This document shows, one piece after another, positions 1 to 8,293 of a DNA stretch of 64,000 bases; within the stretch, counting starts at the first letter, position 1; each line of letters opens with the position of its first letter. A program made the position numbers and the translations under genes. A model generated the notes under the pieces. That model was given only the letters and a program-made list of their open reading frames with translations. It was not told the origin of the DNA and searched no databases. The DNA is taken from positions 124,001-188,000 of the forward strand of contig NZ_JACNYK010000002.1 in NCBI RefSeq assembly GCF_014692505.1, in the 5' to 3' direction. Source of the stretch: Sphingobacterium arenae. GTDB lineage: Bacteria; Bacteroidota; Bacteroidia; Sphingobacteriales; Sphingobacteriaceae.

Positions 1-117
1 GATGCAATTATCGATATTTGTGAGGAGAAAACAAAATTTTATAGACAAAAAATTAAAAATATTATGGTTGATTACCGTAACGTTATTTTTATGGTGAATT
101 TTGTTCCTGTCCTTTAA
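1..117 (+). CDS. possible 3' end of an unidentified gene cut by the window edge
   Basis: Frame 1 is open from the first base to a TAA at 115-117, giving 38 residues that begin DAIIDICEEK and end VNFVPVL. I do not recognise a family. The open stretch is short and AT-rich, so it may be chance. The rest of the stretch up to rpsU (118-289) shows no gene: only AT-rich sequence and a small 6-bp hairpin at 184-198. Confidence 0.2.
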   Translation, partial: DAIIDICEEKTKFYRQKIKNIMVDYRNVIFMVNFVPVL

Positions 118-289
118 ACTTTTATATCCTTGGATATCAAAAAAGTAAATGGTTTTTTACGTTTTTAAAGAATAGAATTTTTCAAATGCTACGCATTTCA
201 TAGACCCTAAGTACAAATAGAAGAAATAGTAGAAAAAGGAGGCAACAATATTTATAGAATAATTTCTTTTAACATACGAATCATTTATT

Positions 290-331
290 TATCTTTGCAC
301 ACACAAAAAACAAAAGGACACGAAAGGAGGT
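290..331 (+). promoter_or_regulatory. rpsU promoter -7 element and unusually strong Shine-Dalgarno
   Basis: TATCTTTG at 290-297 matches the Bacteroidota -7 consensus TAnnTTTG. The leader then carries AAGGAGGT at 324-331, eight bases complementary to the 16S rRNA 3' end, 10 nt before the ATG at 342. Nearly all other genes in this window lack a recognisable SD, so this site stands out (see findings). Confidence 0.8.
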
Positions 332-341
332 ATTTAACAAC

Positions 342-533
342 ATGATTATCGTAAATGTAAAAGAAGGAGAATCTTTAGACAGAGCGTTGAAACGTTTCAA
401 GAAGAAGTTTGAAAAAACAGGTGTACTACGTGAGCTTCGTTCTCGTCAAGCATACGAGAAAAGATCAGTGACCCGTCGTATCCAGCGTAAAAAAGCAATC
501 TACAAACAGCAATTAAATCAAGAGGTTATTTAA
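342..533 (+). CDS. rpsU: 30S ribosomal protein bS21
   Basis: The 63-residue basic protein begins MIIVNVKEGESLDRALKRFK, which is the bS21 signature, and the length is usual for Bacteroidota. bS21 binds the small-subunit platform near the 16S 3' end. In this phylum bS21, with bS18 and bS6, is reported to sequester the anti-Shine-Dalgarno sequence, which explains why most genes lack an SD. The gene is monocistronic, with its own promoter and a downstream hairpin terminator. Its own start is preceded by a perfect SD, consistent with autogenous control. Confidence 0.97.
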   Translation: MIIVNVKEGESLDRALKRFKKKFEKTGVLRELRSRQAYEKRSVTRRIQRKKAIYKQQLNQEVI

Positions 534-555
534 TCTTGTTTGATACGATAAAAAT

Positions 556-584
556 AAAGAGGCAAATTGTTTGCCTCTTTTTTT
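556..584. terminator. bidirectional intrinsic terminator between rpsU and the convergent glycosyltransferase
   Basis: A perfect 11-bp stem (AAAGAGGCAAA at 556-566 and its complement at 570-580) closes a 3-nt loop and runs into T residues on the + strand. It also ends in A/T on the other strand, so it can serve both rpsU and the operon that ends at 583. Confidence 0.85.
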
Positions 585-1734
585 ATACGATTAAGCCTTT
601 AAGTAAAGAAGCATAATCATGCACCATTTTGTCCCACCCAAAGTGATTTAAGGTGTATGCACGAAAAGAATATCGCTGCGATCGTCCAGCGTCTTTCCGA
701 TCTTGAATCGCTTGTGACCAAGCCTTTGCATTTTCTGGTTCCACCTGTATTCCGTTTTTCCTGTGTACGATTGCGTCCGTAATTCCTTCCAATGCCGAAG
801 CTAGAACCAACGCGCCGCATGCACTAGCTTCAAGACATACCAACCCAAATCCCTCCATGTCACCTTCCACCTTAATATTAGGCATTAAAAACGCTTCCGT
901 ATGACTCAAAAGAATAGCCAATTCTTCCAAAGGTAGTTTTCCTAAATGTGTAACCTTTTCTCCGTATATCGGGTGATTTAACAAATTACAAAGCTCTGCC
1001 TGATCTGAAGGGTATCCCATAAATAGCATATACAAGGTACGCCATCGCTCGGGCAAACGCGACAATAATTTGTCCATCTTTGACGATTCTCTAGAAAAAG
1101 GTCCTGCCATGACCAAATGGTATTCGTCTGGAAGCAACGGAAGCACTTCTCGGATAAACCACGAAAAACCTTTACGCTTGACGGGTCTACCTAATGTGAC
1201 CAATATCTTTTGATGAGCCGATAAATGATATTTCTGTTGAAAATTCGCCCAAGCTTCCACATTAACTTTAGGCTTCAACTGTTGGTCAATACCGTTTAGT
1301 ATCACCGAAACCTTTTTTTTATCTATTCCACGTCTAATTGCCGCTGCTGCGGTCGCATGGCTTACCGCTACAATGTGGTCGTATTTATTAAAACGCGGTA
1401 AAATAAGACGCTGATAGATCTTGAGCGGAAAAACTACATCTAGACCGTGAAGTGTAACCACCCTACGTAAATGGCTGTAACCAACGTGCCAAAGACTAAT
1501 AGCTGCTATCAAACCGTCGTTAAAATGTATTATACCGATCTTCGGATATCGATGTATCATCGATAATATACGTCCATTTAATTTACGAAAAAATTGAAAG
1601 TAACTTTCTTCTCGTGTATAGACGATCTTTCGCACAGTGGCATACGCCCGCATCCCTTCAATCAGTTCGTAACTTTGTTTTTCCATACCTCCTGTAGCCG
1701 GTGGATATTTGTGACTAACGAACAGTATTTCCAT
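583..1734 (-). CDS. GT4-type glycosyltransferase
   Basis: A 383-residue GT-B fold glycosyltransferase. The N-terminal half opens with MEILFVSHKYPPATGGME, the glycine-rich acceptor-side motif of family GT4. The C-terminal half (from about residue 165) has ILVTLGRPVKRKGF followed by the donor-binding region with EGDMEGFGLVCLEASACG, the E-x7-E motif of GT4. No signal peptide or membrane segment is seen, so it is a cytosolic enzyme acting at the membrane face. It is the last gene of a three-gene operon and overlaps the preceding membrane-protein gene by 20 nt. Sugar donor and acceptor cannot be read from sequence. The partners suggest glycolipid or surface-glycan assembly. Confidence 0.88.
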   Translation of the reverse strand: MEILFVSHKYPPATGGMEKQSYELIEGMRAYATVRKIVYTREESYFQFFRKLNGRILSMIHRYPKIGIIHFNDGLIAAISLWHVGYSHLRRVVTLHGLDVVFPLKIYQRLILPRFNKYDHIVAVSHATAAAAIRRGIDKKKVSVILNGIDQQLKPKVNVEAWANFQQKYHLSAHQKILVTLGRPVKRKGFSWFIREVLPLLPDEYHLVMAGPFSRESSKMDKLLSRLPERWRTLYMLFMGYPSDQAELCNLLNHPIYGEKVTHLGKLPLEELAILLSHTEAFLMPNIKVEGDMEGFGLVCLEASACGALVLASALEGITDAIVHRKNGIQVEPENAKAWSQAIQDRKDAGRSQRYSFRAYTLNHFGWDKMVHDYASLLKGLIV

Positions 1735-2719
1735 CTCTCAAAATTTTAAATGAATCGATTTTACGGATAAAAATGTAACAAATTGCCCCGACTATAATCC
1801 AACATAACTGGCGTGCACGACGTAATATCGAGACGGTCACCCATACGCTCGCGGCTTGGATGCTAATAGTTGTTAAAAGTAACTTATTACCTAATTCCTC
1901 TATTCCAAGCTGTCCCGGAATAAATGCGCCGACACTTTTGAATAGTATAACGCCCATATCCATCCATACACTGTCCATTAACTCGATATCATAATTCAGA
2001 AAACGAAGGATAAGATAAAATTCTAAGCCTCCAACCACCCAATGGAGAAAAAAGAAAAAATAAGACCACCAAAATAACTTTTTTTTATACTGGAAAAAGT
2101 ATTGAGTCTGCGTAGTTAATTTATAAAGTATCCTGCGAAAACGTTGCCATATTGTAGAGGAATCTTCGAGGTTCGGCAACATCTGATTACGCTTTCGATT
2201 AAGCAAATAAAAAAAAAAGATTTTAAACAAAAGTAACAATCCAATCAATAACGCTATGCCGTATCGCGCAAAGTCGTGCAGTGAAGTTGTTATAGTGGCT
2301 AACCAACAAAGGGAAACTGCTAAAAGTAACTGTTGTGATAATAATGCGGTAACGCGCGACGCGACGACCGACTCTAACGCTCTGTCATTTGGGATCGAAT
2401 AGGATTTCAGTAATTCATTTTTAAGCATATCCCCTCCCACTACACTCGACGGGTTGTAAAGCGCCACCGTTTCTCCAACTTGGCGTATTCCAAAGAGTTG
2501 CCATAAAGAAATGCTAGAGCGTTCCGATCCCAGACAGATCCACCAACCCATCGTGCCAAGTGTATACGCCACAAAAGTAACCAGCAAGATAACAAAAAAT
2601 CCAGATCCGATTCTACGAAGCCCCTCCCAAACAAGTGCAAAATCAACTTGGAGGACAAATATCGCTATAGGAACCACGATAGAAGCTAAGATTAAAATTC
2701 TAAAACCTTTTCTATACAT
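1715..2719 (-). CDS. lysylphosphatidylglycerol synthase TM-region (UPF0104) family membrane protein
   Basis: A polytopic membrane protein of 334 residues with about eight hydrophobic segments, resembling the integral-membrane domain of LPG synthases/flippases (PF03706) without the cytosolic aminoacyl transferase domain. Typical features are the early helix ILASIVVPIAIFVLQ and the conserved stretch around GAFIPGQLGIEELG. An upstream TTG at 2734 would add five residues, but the ATG at 2717-2719 shares its A with the TGA of the upstream gene (TGATG), a coupled start, so I prefer it. Members of this family lying between glycosyltransferases are thought to help lipid or glycolipid translocation. 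Exact function unknown. Confidence 0.85.
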   Translation of the reverse strand: MYRKGFRILILASIVVPIAIFVLQVDFALVWEGLRRIGSGFFVILLVTFVAYTLGTMGWWICLGSERSSISLWQLFGIRQVGETVALYNPSSVVGGDMLKNELLKSYSIPNDRALESVVASRVTALLSQQLLLAVSLCWLATITTSLHDFARYGIALLIGLLLLFKIFFFYLLNRKRNQMLPNLEDSSTIWQRFRRILYKLTTQTQYFFQYKKKLFWWSYFFFFLHWVVGGLEFYLILRFLNYDIELMDSVWMDMGVILFKSVGAFIPGQLGIEELGNKLLLTTISIQAASVWVTVSILRRARQLCWIIVGAICYIFIRKIDSFKILRDGNTVR

Positions 2720-3894
2720 CAGCAGGCTGCCCAAACTATACTTCTATTTGATTGCAATCCCAATCTAGTAACTTCGTCAAAATAACGATCTACTAAGTTG
2801 TTCCAATCTAATTTTTGTGCATAGGAAATGCCCGTATCACGAATAAACTTATGGAGTGTCGGGTCCTTCAGTAACATCTGGATATAAATAAGAAAATCTT
2901 CGGCCGATCTGGGTAGACACTTATAACCTGTTTGTCCATGACGCACTAAATCCGCACTTCCCCCGCCATCGGCGATAACACACGGTAGACCTGAAGCCAT
3001 AGCTTCTACGATCACATTTCCATAGGTTTCTGAAATTGAAGGAAAAACAAAAATATCTGATGAGGCGTATAATTTTGAAAGATCATTATGGGATAGCTTT
3101 CCTAAAAACACAGCCTTTGGCATCTGCCGTTTCATCTCCTCACCTGCTGCTCCATCGCCGGCTACAATGAAATTATGTGGTAGACGCGATCTTTGAAGCC
3201 GTTTATAGATCTCTATCAACGTTTGTATATTTTTTTCCCAGACCAATCTACTGGCAAACAGTATGTTTGGCATATCGTTGCCAGTTAGATTTCGTATATA
3301 GGCAATGTCTCTTTTTTGAGGATTGAAGAGCGTTAGATCAATGCCACGCTGCCATAAAGTCATTTTATCTTTTTCTACACCTAAATCTTCCAGTTGTTTT
3401 TGCATCGAACACGATGGCACATACACGACGTCACAATTATTGTAAAACCGTCGCGTGGCTGATGTCATCCAGCGCTGTACAGGCTTAATAAGTGTAGGTA
3501 TCTTTCGAAAATAATAAGGTACATAAGAAAGAAAATTAGTATGATATAGACTAATAACCGGAATATTTCGTGACCGAGCATAACGCAAAGCAAAAAATCC
3601 CAGCAAAGAGGGCGTCGCAATATGGATAACATCTGGTTGAAAACGATCCAATTGTTGCTTAATCTGTCCTCTTACCAACGCGGGTAAACTAATACTGTAA
3701 TCTACGTTTAAACCTGTATTGAGTGTAGGTATACGAATTGAAGCGTGCCCTTCCATCTCCTCGGGGCCTGTTCCATAAATAAAAAAGAAAGAAAAGCGCT
3801 TTGGATCTATTCGATTGATGATTTGAAACATGGTCCGAACAGCACCATCATACTCTTCGAACAAGATCTCCGCAAAAAAAGCTACCCTTATCAT
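2719..3894 (-). CDS. GT4 glycosyltransferase, MgtA-like (alpha-mannosyltransferase type)
   Basis: A 391-residue GT-B enzyme. The N-terminus has VAFFAEILFEEYDGAVRT, then PDVIHIATPSLLGFFALRYA and YHTNFLSYVPYY, a pattern typical of the MgtA/PimB-like glycosyltransferases that transfer mannose or a related sugar to lipid acceptors. The C-terminal Rossmann domain shows NILFASRLVWEKNIQTLI and the donor motif SISETYGNVIVEAMASGLPCV. It is the first gene of the operon with the UPF0104 protein and a second GT4 and is coupled to the next gene by a TGATG overlap. Assignment to GT4 is firm. The mannosyl specificity is inferred from resemblance only. Confidence 0.88.
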   Translation of the reverse strand: MIRVAFFAEILFEEYDGAVRTMFQIINRIDPKRFSFFFIYGTGPEEMEGHASIRIPTLNTGLNVDYSISLPALVRGQIKQQLDRFQPDVIHIATPSLLGFFALRYARSRNIPVISLYHTNFLSYVPYYFRKIPTLIKPVQRWMTSATRRFYNNCDVVYVPSCSMQKQLEDLGVEKDKMTLWQRGIDLTLFNPQKRDIAYIRNLTGNDMPNILFASRLVWEKNIQTLIEIYKRLQRSRLPHNFIVAGDGAAGEEMKRQMPKAVFLGKLSHNDLSKLYASSDIFVFPSISETYGNVIVEAMASGLPCVIADGGGSADLVRHGQTGYKCLPRSAEDFLIYIQMLLKDPTLHKFIRDTGISYAQKLDWNNLVDRYFDEVTRLGLQSNRSIVWAAC

Positions 3895-4055
3895 ATACTT
3901 TGCTGTTTGTTTTCACGAAAATAAACATGTCATATTTTCTTAATAGAAACTGAATATTAATGATTTATGAAATTTTCACTACTTATTTACCTCTCATACA
4001 TCATTTTCATACAGAAGCATAATAGATGATTTACGAATACCTAACACAGGTCCCT

Positions 4056-4063
4056 TAATTTTG
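4056..4063 (+). promoter_or_regulatory. -7 promoter element of the endonuclease-fold gene
   Basis: TAATTTTG is a perfect TAnnTTTG element. A potential TTG start at 4061 lies inside it, so transcription begins downstream and the ATG at 4088 must be the start codon. No clear -33 TTTG was found at the usual spacing. Confidence 0.6.
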
Positions 4064-4087
4064 ATATATAAAAAATATACACTCGAT

Positions 4088-5047
4088 ATGACCTCGCACA
4101 AACAGAAATATTGGCGAAAAGTTTTATCCGTTTCGTTCCTCCCCATTGTTTGTGGACTTTATTTCACGAAAACCACACACTCCCATACGAATACGACCTC
4201 CTATATCGACGGAAACATAATAACGCTAGCGGAACTTAATAATGGTCAGCTATCATTACTAACTTACAATGTCGCAGGTCTGCCCGATTTCCTATCTGCT
4301 GCTGTAAATTCACGGGCAAAAAGCATGAAAGAAATTTCTCAAAAAATCAATCATTTTGATATCGTCAACGTACAAGAAGATTTTCATTATCATCATGAAC
4401 TTTATGAAAGCGGGAATAATCATCGATATCGAACCGAACATAAAGTGGCAGTCCCCTATGGCGATGGTCTCAATACCTTTTCGAAATATCCGATTCAAGA
4501 AACGCGACGCATTCCTTGGCAACATTGTAATGGTTCCGATTGTTTGGCGGCCAAAGGGTTTTCATTTTCCCGTATTGTTGTAGCCAAAGATGTCAGCATT
4601 GATGTCTACAATATTCATGCAACAGCCCAGGATGATAACAAAGCTGCTCATGCTCGCAAGAGGAATATTGAACAATTGGCCGACTATATCAACACACATT
4701 CTACCGAAAACGCCGTTATCGTTATGGGTGATTTTAACGCACATTTTGCAGCTGCTTGGGATAATCTACCATGGTTTGTTGATCAGACTCAGGTAAAGGA
4801 TGTTTGGGTCACTCTTATGAAGAACGGAACAAGTCCGCTGCCCTACCAAACTTTCGTTCCAAACGATAAGCTGACATTAACAGATACTTGTGAAAGTATC
4901 GACAAAATCTTTTTTCGGAATAGTGCCGTTATCAAATTCACCCCCAAAAAATACAAAGTTGAAAAACAATATTTTACAGACAGAGACAATATACCGCTTT
5001 CTGACCACTATGCAATATCCTGCGTATTACAATGGGAAATAAAATAA
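4088..5047 (+). CDS. secreted endonuclease/exonuclease/phosphatase-fold protein (sphingomyelinase-like)
   Basis: A 319-residue protein with an N-terminal hydrophobic segment (VLSVSFLPIVCGLYF) that looks like a signal peptide or anchor. It then has the ordered motifs of the DNase I-like EEP superfamily: LLTYNVAGLP (metal-binding Asn), IVNVQED (metal-binding Glu), VIVMGDFNAHF (catalytic Asp and Asn) and LSDHYAISC (terminal Asp-His pair). EEP enzymes hydrolyse phosphodiesters in DNA, sphingomyelin or inositol lipids. The secretion signal favours a lipid or extracellular nucleic acid substrate. The start at 4088 is chosen because a TTG at 4061 falls within the promoter. Confidence 0.82.
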   Translation: MTSHKQKYWRKVLSVSFLPIVCGLYFTKTTHSHTNTTSYIDGNIITLAELNNGQLSLLTYNVAGLPDFLSAAVNSRAKSMKEISQKINHFDIVNVQEDFHYHHELYESGNNHRYRTEHKVAVPYGDGLNTFSKYPIQETRRIPWQHCNGSDCLAAKGFSFSRIVVAKDVSIDVYNIHATAQDDNKAAHARKRNIEQLADYINTHSTENAVIVMGDFNAHFAAAWDNLPWFVDQTQVKDVWVTLMKNGTSPLPYQTFVPNDKLTLTDTCESIDKIFFRNSAVIKFTPKKYKVEKQYFTDRDNIPLSDHYAISCVLQWEIK

Positions 5048-5068
5048 TCCATTTCATTTAGATACGCA

Positions 5069-5314
5069 TCAATCTACCTTCGTAAAATCGGCAATCAATT
5101 CATGTGTTTCTGCTTGGATCTCCTTCGGGAGTTGTTGAAATATTTCTTGGTCCAAGCTTAACAAATTCTCTTTTTTATATATTTCCGGCATAAAAAAACA
5201 ATCGCGCAGAGAATTTACTTTTGATTCCTCTGAAGTGAAATACGTCTTAAATTTTTCTTCTATTCTCTCAACGATCTTGTCAAGTTGTTCTCGTGTAATT
5301 AGACTGGTCTCCAT
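5069..5314 (-). CDS. small hypothetical protein, 81 aa
   Basis: An acidic, soluble 81-residue protein starting METSLITREQLDKIVERIEE and probably mostly helical. No family is recognised. It converges with the preceding enzyme gene, 21 nt away, and is transcribed divergently from the four-helix-bundle-like protein at 5420. A reasonable ATG start and absence of a competing gene on the other strand support it as real, but evidence is limited. Confidence 0.5.
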   Translation of the reverse strand: METSLITREQLDKIVERIEEKFKTYFTSEESKVNSLRDCFFMPEIYKKENLLSLDQEIFQQLPKEIQAETHELIADFTKVD

Positions 5315-5419
5315 ATTCGAATTTTATATCATTACGAAACTAAAATACTAAAGCTTCTTCTATTAGAAACTGAATGCAAATGAAATTGTTCATTCAATAG
5401 ACAACATCTTATTCATTTT

Positions 5420-5881
5420 ATGGAAAACAACACAAATACACATGCGGGCCAGCTGCACGATCTTATCCAGATCCTAACAGAACGTCTTCAAATTTACAGT
5501 GCGGCTATTTCTTGTGCAGACGCCGACAAGGATATAAGTTTGATTGCATTCTTAGAAAAATGTATGCAACTAACACAGCAATTCAAATCAGAGCTAAATG
5601 GCATTTTAGCAAAAGAAGACAGTCCATTCGCTAAACAGCAGTGGGTTTCTGGTAGTCTGTATGCCCGTTGGCGAGAAGAAAGATCATCCTTGAAACCAAT
5701 CGGACGTCATCAAGTTATGGAAGTGTGTGAAAAAATGGAAAGCGTGCTACTTCATATTTTTCAGAATATTCTTGCCGCCCCCAGCAGCTTTACACAAAGC
5801 ACGACGGAAATGCTAAAAAGTCAAGCAATGCTTCAACAAGAGATATTCGAACAAATAAAAGATGCAAAAAATAGATCATAA
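5420..5881 (+). CDS. DUF2383-like four-helix-bundle protein (PA2169 type)
   Basis: A 153-residue soluble helical protein. The opening (HDLIQILTERLQIYSAAISCADADKD split over helix 1 and its turn) resembles PA2169/DUF2383 four-helix-bundle proteins, which begin with a similar LNDLIEINNDRIEGY-type helix. The later segment KPIGRHQVMEVCEKMESVLLHIF would be helix 3. The family is related to ferritin-like bundles, but I cannot place metal ligands, and its function is unknown, often linked to stress. The family call is by resemblance only. Confidence 0.55.
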   Translation: MENNTNTHAGQLHDLIQILTERLQIYSAAISCADADKDISLIAFLEKCMQLTQQFKSELNGILAKEDSPFAKQQWVSGSLYARWREERSSLKPIGRHQVMEVCEKMESVLLHIFQNILAAPSSFTQSTTEMLKSQAMLQQEIFEQIKDAKNRS

Positions 5882-5969
5882 AAAGACGTTAATTTTTGTT
5901 AAGAGGAGGTTAACTGGCATTTCAATTGTAACGTATCTGAAACAGTTAAGATTTACTAAATTAAATGGT

Positions 5970-6347
5970 ATGAAAACGAGTATTAAAATTTTGAGTTTGT
6001 TGCTTATTTCATTTATTACATTCAGTTCTTGTAGCAAAGACGATGACCCAGCGGACAACGACTTGTTTTTAGGAAAATACGAGGGATCTGTATCCTTTAA
6101 TGGCCCTGACGATGATGATGTGTCGGAGTCCAACGGTTCGGTTACAGTTACCAAGGTCGGTAATAACTATACATTCAATTTTTCGGATGGTATTCCGACT
6201 TTAGGCGACATTACAATGGAAAAGGGAGACAACAGTACCCTCGTATTTAACGACGGAGAGCTCGGAACTATACGAATTACAGCTTCCAGCTTGAACATTG
6301 CGTATGCTAGAGATAATCGCGTATGGACAGCAGAATGTTCTAGATAA
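5970..6347 (+). CDS. small secreted lipoprotein, function unknown
   Basis: A 125-residue protein starting MKTSIKILSLLLISFITFSSC: a charged n-region, a hydrophobic core and a lipobox ending in Cys21. The mature part starts SKDDDPADND, an acidic linker common in Bacteroidota surface lipoproteins, followed by a beta-rich domain (KYEGSVSF, GSVTVTKVGNNYTFNF, TLVFNDGELGTIRI). It resembles the general class of small lipocalin-like or beta-barrel lipoproteins, but no named family is recognised. The ATG at 5970 is chosen because it places the signal peptide at the N-terminus. A perfect hairpin terminator follows. Confidence 0.75.
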   Translation: MKTSIKILSLLLISFITFSSCSKDDDPADNDLFLGKYEGSVSFNGPDDDDVSESNGSVTVTKVGNNYTFNFSDGIPTLGDITMEKGDNSTLVFNDGELGTIRITASSLNIAYARDNRVWTAECSR

Positions 6348-6359
6348 AATAGTCCCACC

Positions 6360-6400
6360 AAACGAAAGAAAGCCAATCTATGATTGGCTTTCTTTCGTTT
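6360..6400. terminator. 19-bp perfect hairpin terminator
   Basis: AAACGAAAGAAAGCCAATC (6360-6378) pairs perfectly with 6382-6400 across a TAT loop, and the 3' side ends in TTT. It follows the lipoprotein stop by 12 nt and ends 21 nt before the ATG of the WYL regulator, insulating the two genes. Confidence 0.75.
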
Positions 6401-6421
6401 GAAAATGTTTACTTTTACGAA

Positions 6422-7366
6422 ATGGATGTTACGAAACGGTTTAATAGAATCGTTGCTATTTATTTTCAACTACAGGCAAAGCCTGTTATAAGAGCAAAGG
6501 ATCTTGCCGAACAATTTGACGTTAGCCAGCGGACAATTTACCGTGATATAAAAGCTTTAGAGCACGCTGGTATTCCCATTTATGGTGAAGCAGGTACAGG
6601 CTACGGGTTGGTCGAGGGCTATCGCCTCCCACCTACTAAATTTTCTAAGGAAGAAATATTAACCCTTGCTGCTGCAGAAAAGTTGATGCAGAAATTTGTT
6701 GACCCTGATTTATTCCGACATTTTAGTTCCGCCCTGAATAAAATCAAAGCTTATCTTCGCTACAATGATAAGTTAAATGTGACGTTCTTGGAAGAGAACA
6801 TGCTAATGGGTTCTCTAGCCCATCGATTTAACGAAAATGTCCCATCTGCCCTATCGATACTATTTGAAAGTATTGCCCAACAGCAAATGGTAGATATGAA
6901 ATATCGAAACAGTTTGTCTGCGGGGGCTGTACATCGGGAAATCGAGCCCGTGGGCGTGTTTCATCAAGGAAACTATTGGTATTTTATGGCGTATTGCCAT
7001 CTGCGGAAAGATTATCGTCAATTTCGCATTGATCGGATTCATCAAATCCAATTAACGTCTACGGCTTTCACCAAAGAACATAACCCACTATCGCATTATC
7101 TGAAGAAAGAGGAGTCAATACCAGCAGTAACTATACGGATTGCCCTCCCACTAGCATATGCTCGTTATACGGAATGGGAACGTTCGTATTACGGATTCGT
7201 ATCGGAAGAAATAACCGACTCAGAGGTTATTATGACCTTTGCCAGTAAAAACATGGAACAGGAATTTGCGCGCTGGTATCTAATGTTTGCTGACCAAGCT
7301 CGGATTTTAGAGCCTGATAGCCTAAAAGAATATGTTAGAGCGCTACTGACGAGTATTCAGATTTAA
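6422..7366 (+). CDS. YafY-type HTH/WYL-domain transcriptional regulator
   Basis: A 314-residue regulator. The N-terminal winged helix (residues about 5-60) contains KDLAEQFDVSQRTIYRDIKA and the typical GYGLVEGYRLPP hinge. The middle and C-terminal part is a WYL domain with HREIEPVGVFHQGNYWYFMAYC and FRIDRIHQIQLT. WYL domains are ligand-sensing (nucleic acids or metabolites). The start at 6422 (MDVTKRFNRIV) is chosen because more upstream starts lie inside the terminator hairpin. It probably controls the convergent neighbour, a DinB-like protein, a common pairing for YafY regulators. The ligand is unknown. Confidence 0.9.
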   Translation: MDVTKRFNRIVAIYFQLQAKPVIRAKDLAEQFDVSQRTIYRDIKALEHAGIPIYGEAGTGYGLVEGYRLPPTKFSKEEILTLAAAEKLMQKFVDPDLFRHFSSALNKIKAYLRYNDKLNVTFLEENMLMGSLAHRFNENVPSALSILFESIAQQQMVDMKYRNSLSAGAVHREIEPVGVFHQGNYWYFMAYCHLRKDYRQFRIDRIHQIQLTSTAFTKEHNPLSHYLKKEESIPAVTIRIALPLAYARYTEWERSYYGFVSEEITDSEVIMTFASKNMEQEFARWYLMFADQARILEPDSLKEYVRALLTSIQI

Positions 7367-7438
7367 TGTATTTCACAAAAAATGCCCCACGTTTTTCATG
7401 ACGTAGAGCATATTGCTAAATGATAATACGGTGCTATT

Positions 7439-7915
7439 TTATTTTGTTCTTTCCCAGAAAAATGGAGGCTCAATACCTAACGCACGGAGATAGACAAAAC
7501 CTTGTCCACGGTGATGAATTTCATTGTCAATAAAATACAACAGATTACTGTAAATAGGGTATTTATATTCTCCGAATAAATTATGCTCCAAATGAAAATC
7601 TTCTTCGGGGATCTGATTGAATAATTCTATAATTTTTGGCGTGTCTGCATCCCACCTCGCCAAAAGCTCCGCTTTAGAATTCAATGCCAATTTATGACTA
7701 TATGGCTTATCGTTTCTTTCGACCGTCCCTCGCAATCCAGGTTCTGCAATAGACAGTAACTCCATAATTAATTCTGAAAAAGGACGCATACCGCCAATTG
7801 AAAATTCAAAAAGTTCTTTTTCCGGAAATTTCTCCAATGTCCGACGAGTTAAATCGCGATGACCCAACCAATGTTTTAAAAATTCTTCTTTCGTTAAAAT
7901 TGCTGTGGTTTCCAT
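7439..7915 (-). CDS. DinB-family protein
   Basis: A 158-residue helical protein of the DinB/YfiT-like putative metalloenzyme fold. Likely metal-binding histidines are near the N-terminal helix (FLKHWLGHRDLTRR) and in the helix with NEIHHRGQGFVYLRALG, the classic HHRGQ motif of the family. Such proteins bind a divalent metal in a four-helix bundle; some act as thiol-dependent transferases or hydrolases, most are uncharacterised. It is convergent with the WYL regulator gene, 72 nt apart, and has its own promoter. Confidence 0.88.
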   Translation of the reverse strand: METTAILTKEEFLKHWLGHRDLTRRTLEKFPEKELFEFSIGGMRPFSELIMELLSIAEPGLRGTVERNDKPYSHKLALNSKAELLARWDADTPKIIELFNQIPEEDFHLEHNLFGEYKYPIYSNLLYFIDNEIHHRGQGFVYLRALGIEPPFFWERTK

Positions 7916-7967
7916 ATTATTATATAATTAAAAAATAAATAATCGCTTTATCAATACGTTTCGTCAA

Positions 7968-8001
7968 CAAAAGTATATACAGTTTTGACAGCAGTTTGTC
8001 A
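7968..8001 (-). promoter_or_regulatory. promoter of the DinB-like gene with a possible operator dyad
   Basis: On the minus strand TACTTTTG (7968-7975) fits the TAnnTTTG -7 element. Upstream of it, 7986-8001 forms the dyad TGACA-N6-TGTCA, which would overlap the spacer/-33 region. A repressor or activator site for the adjacent WYL regulator is possible but only inferred. Confidence 0.45.
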
Positions 8002-8069
8002 GTAGCGCCCACATCCTTTCGATTTATCGATAAAAAAGATTAAAAATTAGTTTTAAAGCATAAATATTG

Positions 8070-8077
8070 TATATTTG
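8070..8077 (+). promoter_or_regulatory. -7 promoter element of tRNA-Ser
   Basis: TATATTTG at 8070-8077 is a perfect TAnnTTTG element, 10 nt before the mature tRNA 5' end. Confidence 0.7.
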
Positions 8078-8087
8078 CACTCCGAAA

Positions 8088-8175
8088 AGAGAGGTGTCTG
8101 AGTGGTTGAAAGAGCAGACCTGGAAAGTCTGTATACGGGATGACTGTATCGAGGGTTCGAATCCCTTCCTCTCTG
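8088..8175 (+). tRNA. tRNA-Ser (anticodon GGA)
   Basis: An 88-nt class II tRNA. The acceptor AGAGAGG (8088-8094) pairs with CCTCTCT (8168-8174), with discriminator G at 8175. The anticodon stem CAGAC/GTCTG encloses CTGGAAA, giving anticodon GGA (UCC/UCU serine). There is a long variable arm and a T-arm with GTTCGAATC. CCA is not encoded. Confidence 0.95.
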
Positions 8176-8191
8176 CTAACCCAAATAAATT

Positions 8192-8221
8192 AAGCCCATC
8201 CTTTACGGTGGGCTTTATTTT
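8192..8221 (+). terminator. intrinsic terminator after tRNA-Ser
   Basis: AAGCCCA-t-CC (8192-8201) pairs with GGTGGGCTT (8207-8215) around TTTAC, followed by TATTTTT. Confidence 0.8.
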
Positions 8222-8293
8222 TGATCATACCAAAATACGCACAGAGTTCAATCCGTGTGCTATAAGGACAAGATTACGTCCATTATTACTTAT

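Noticed and set aside
4061..4087. TTG start extending the endonuclease-fold protein by nine residues
   Set aside because: The TTG is part of the TAATTTTG promoter element; transcription starts downstream, so the ATG at 4088 is used.
7378..7412. Terminator between the WYL regulator and DinB-like gene
   Set aside because: Only short interrupted pairing (ATGC, ACGT) and no T-run; too weak to call.
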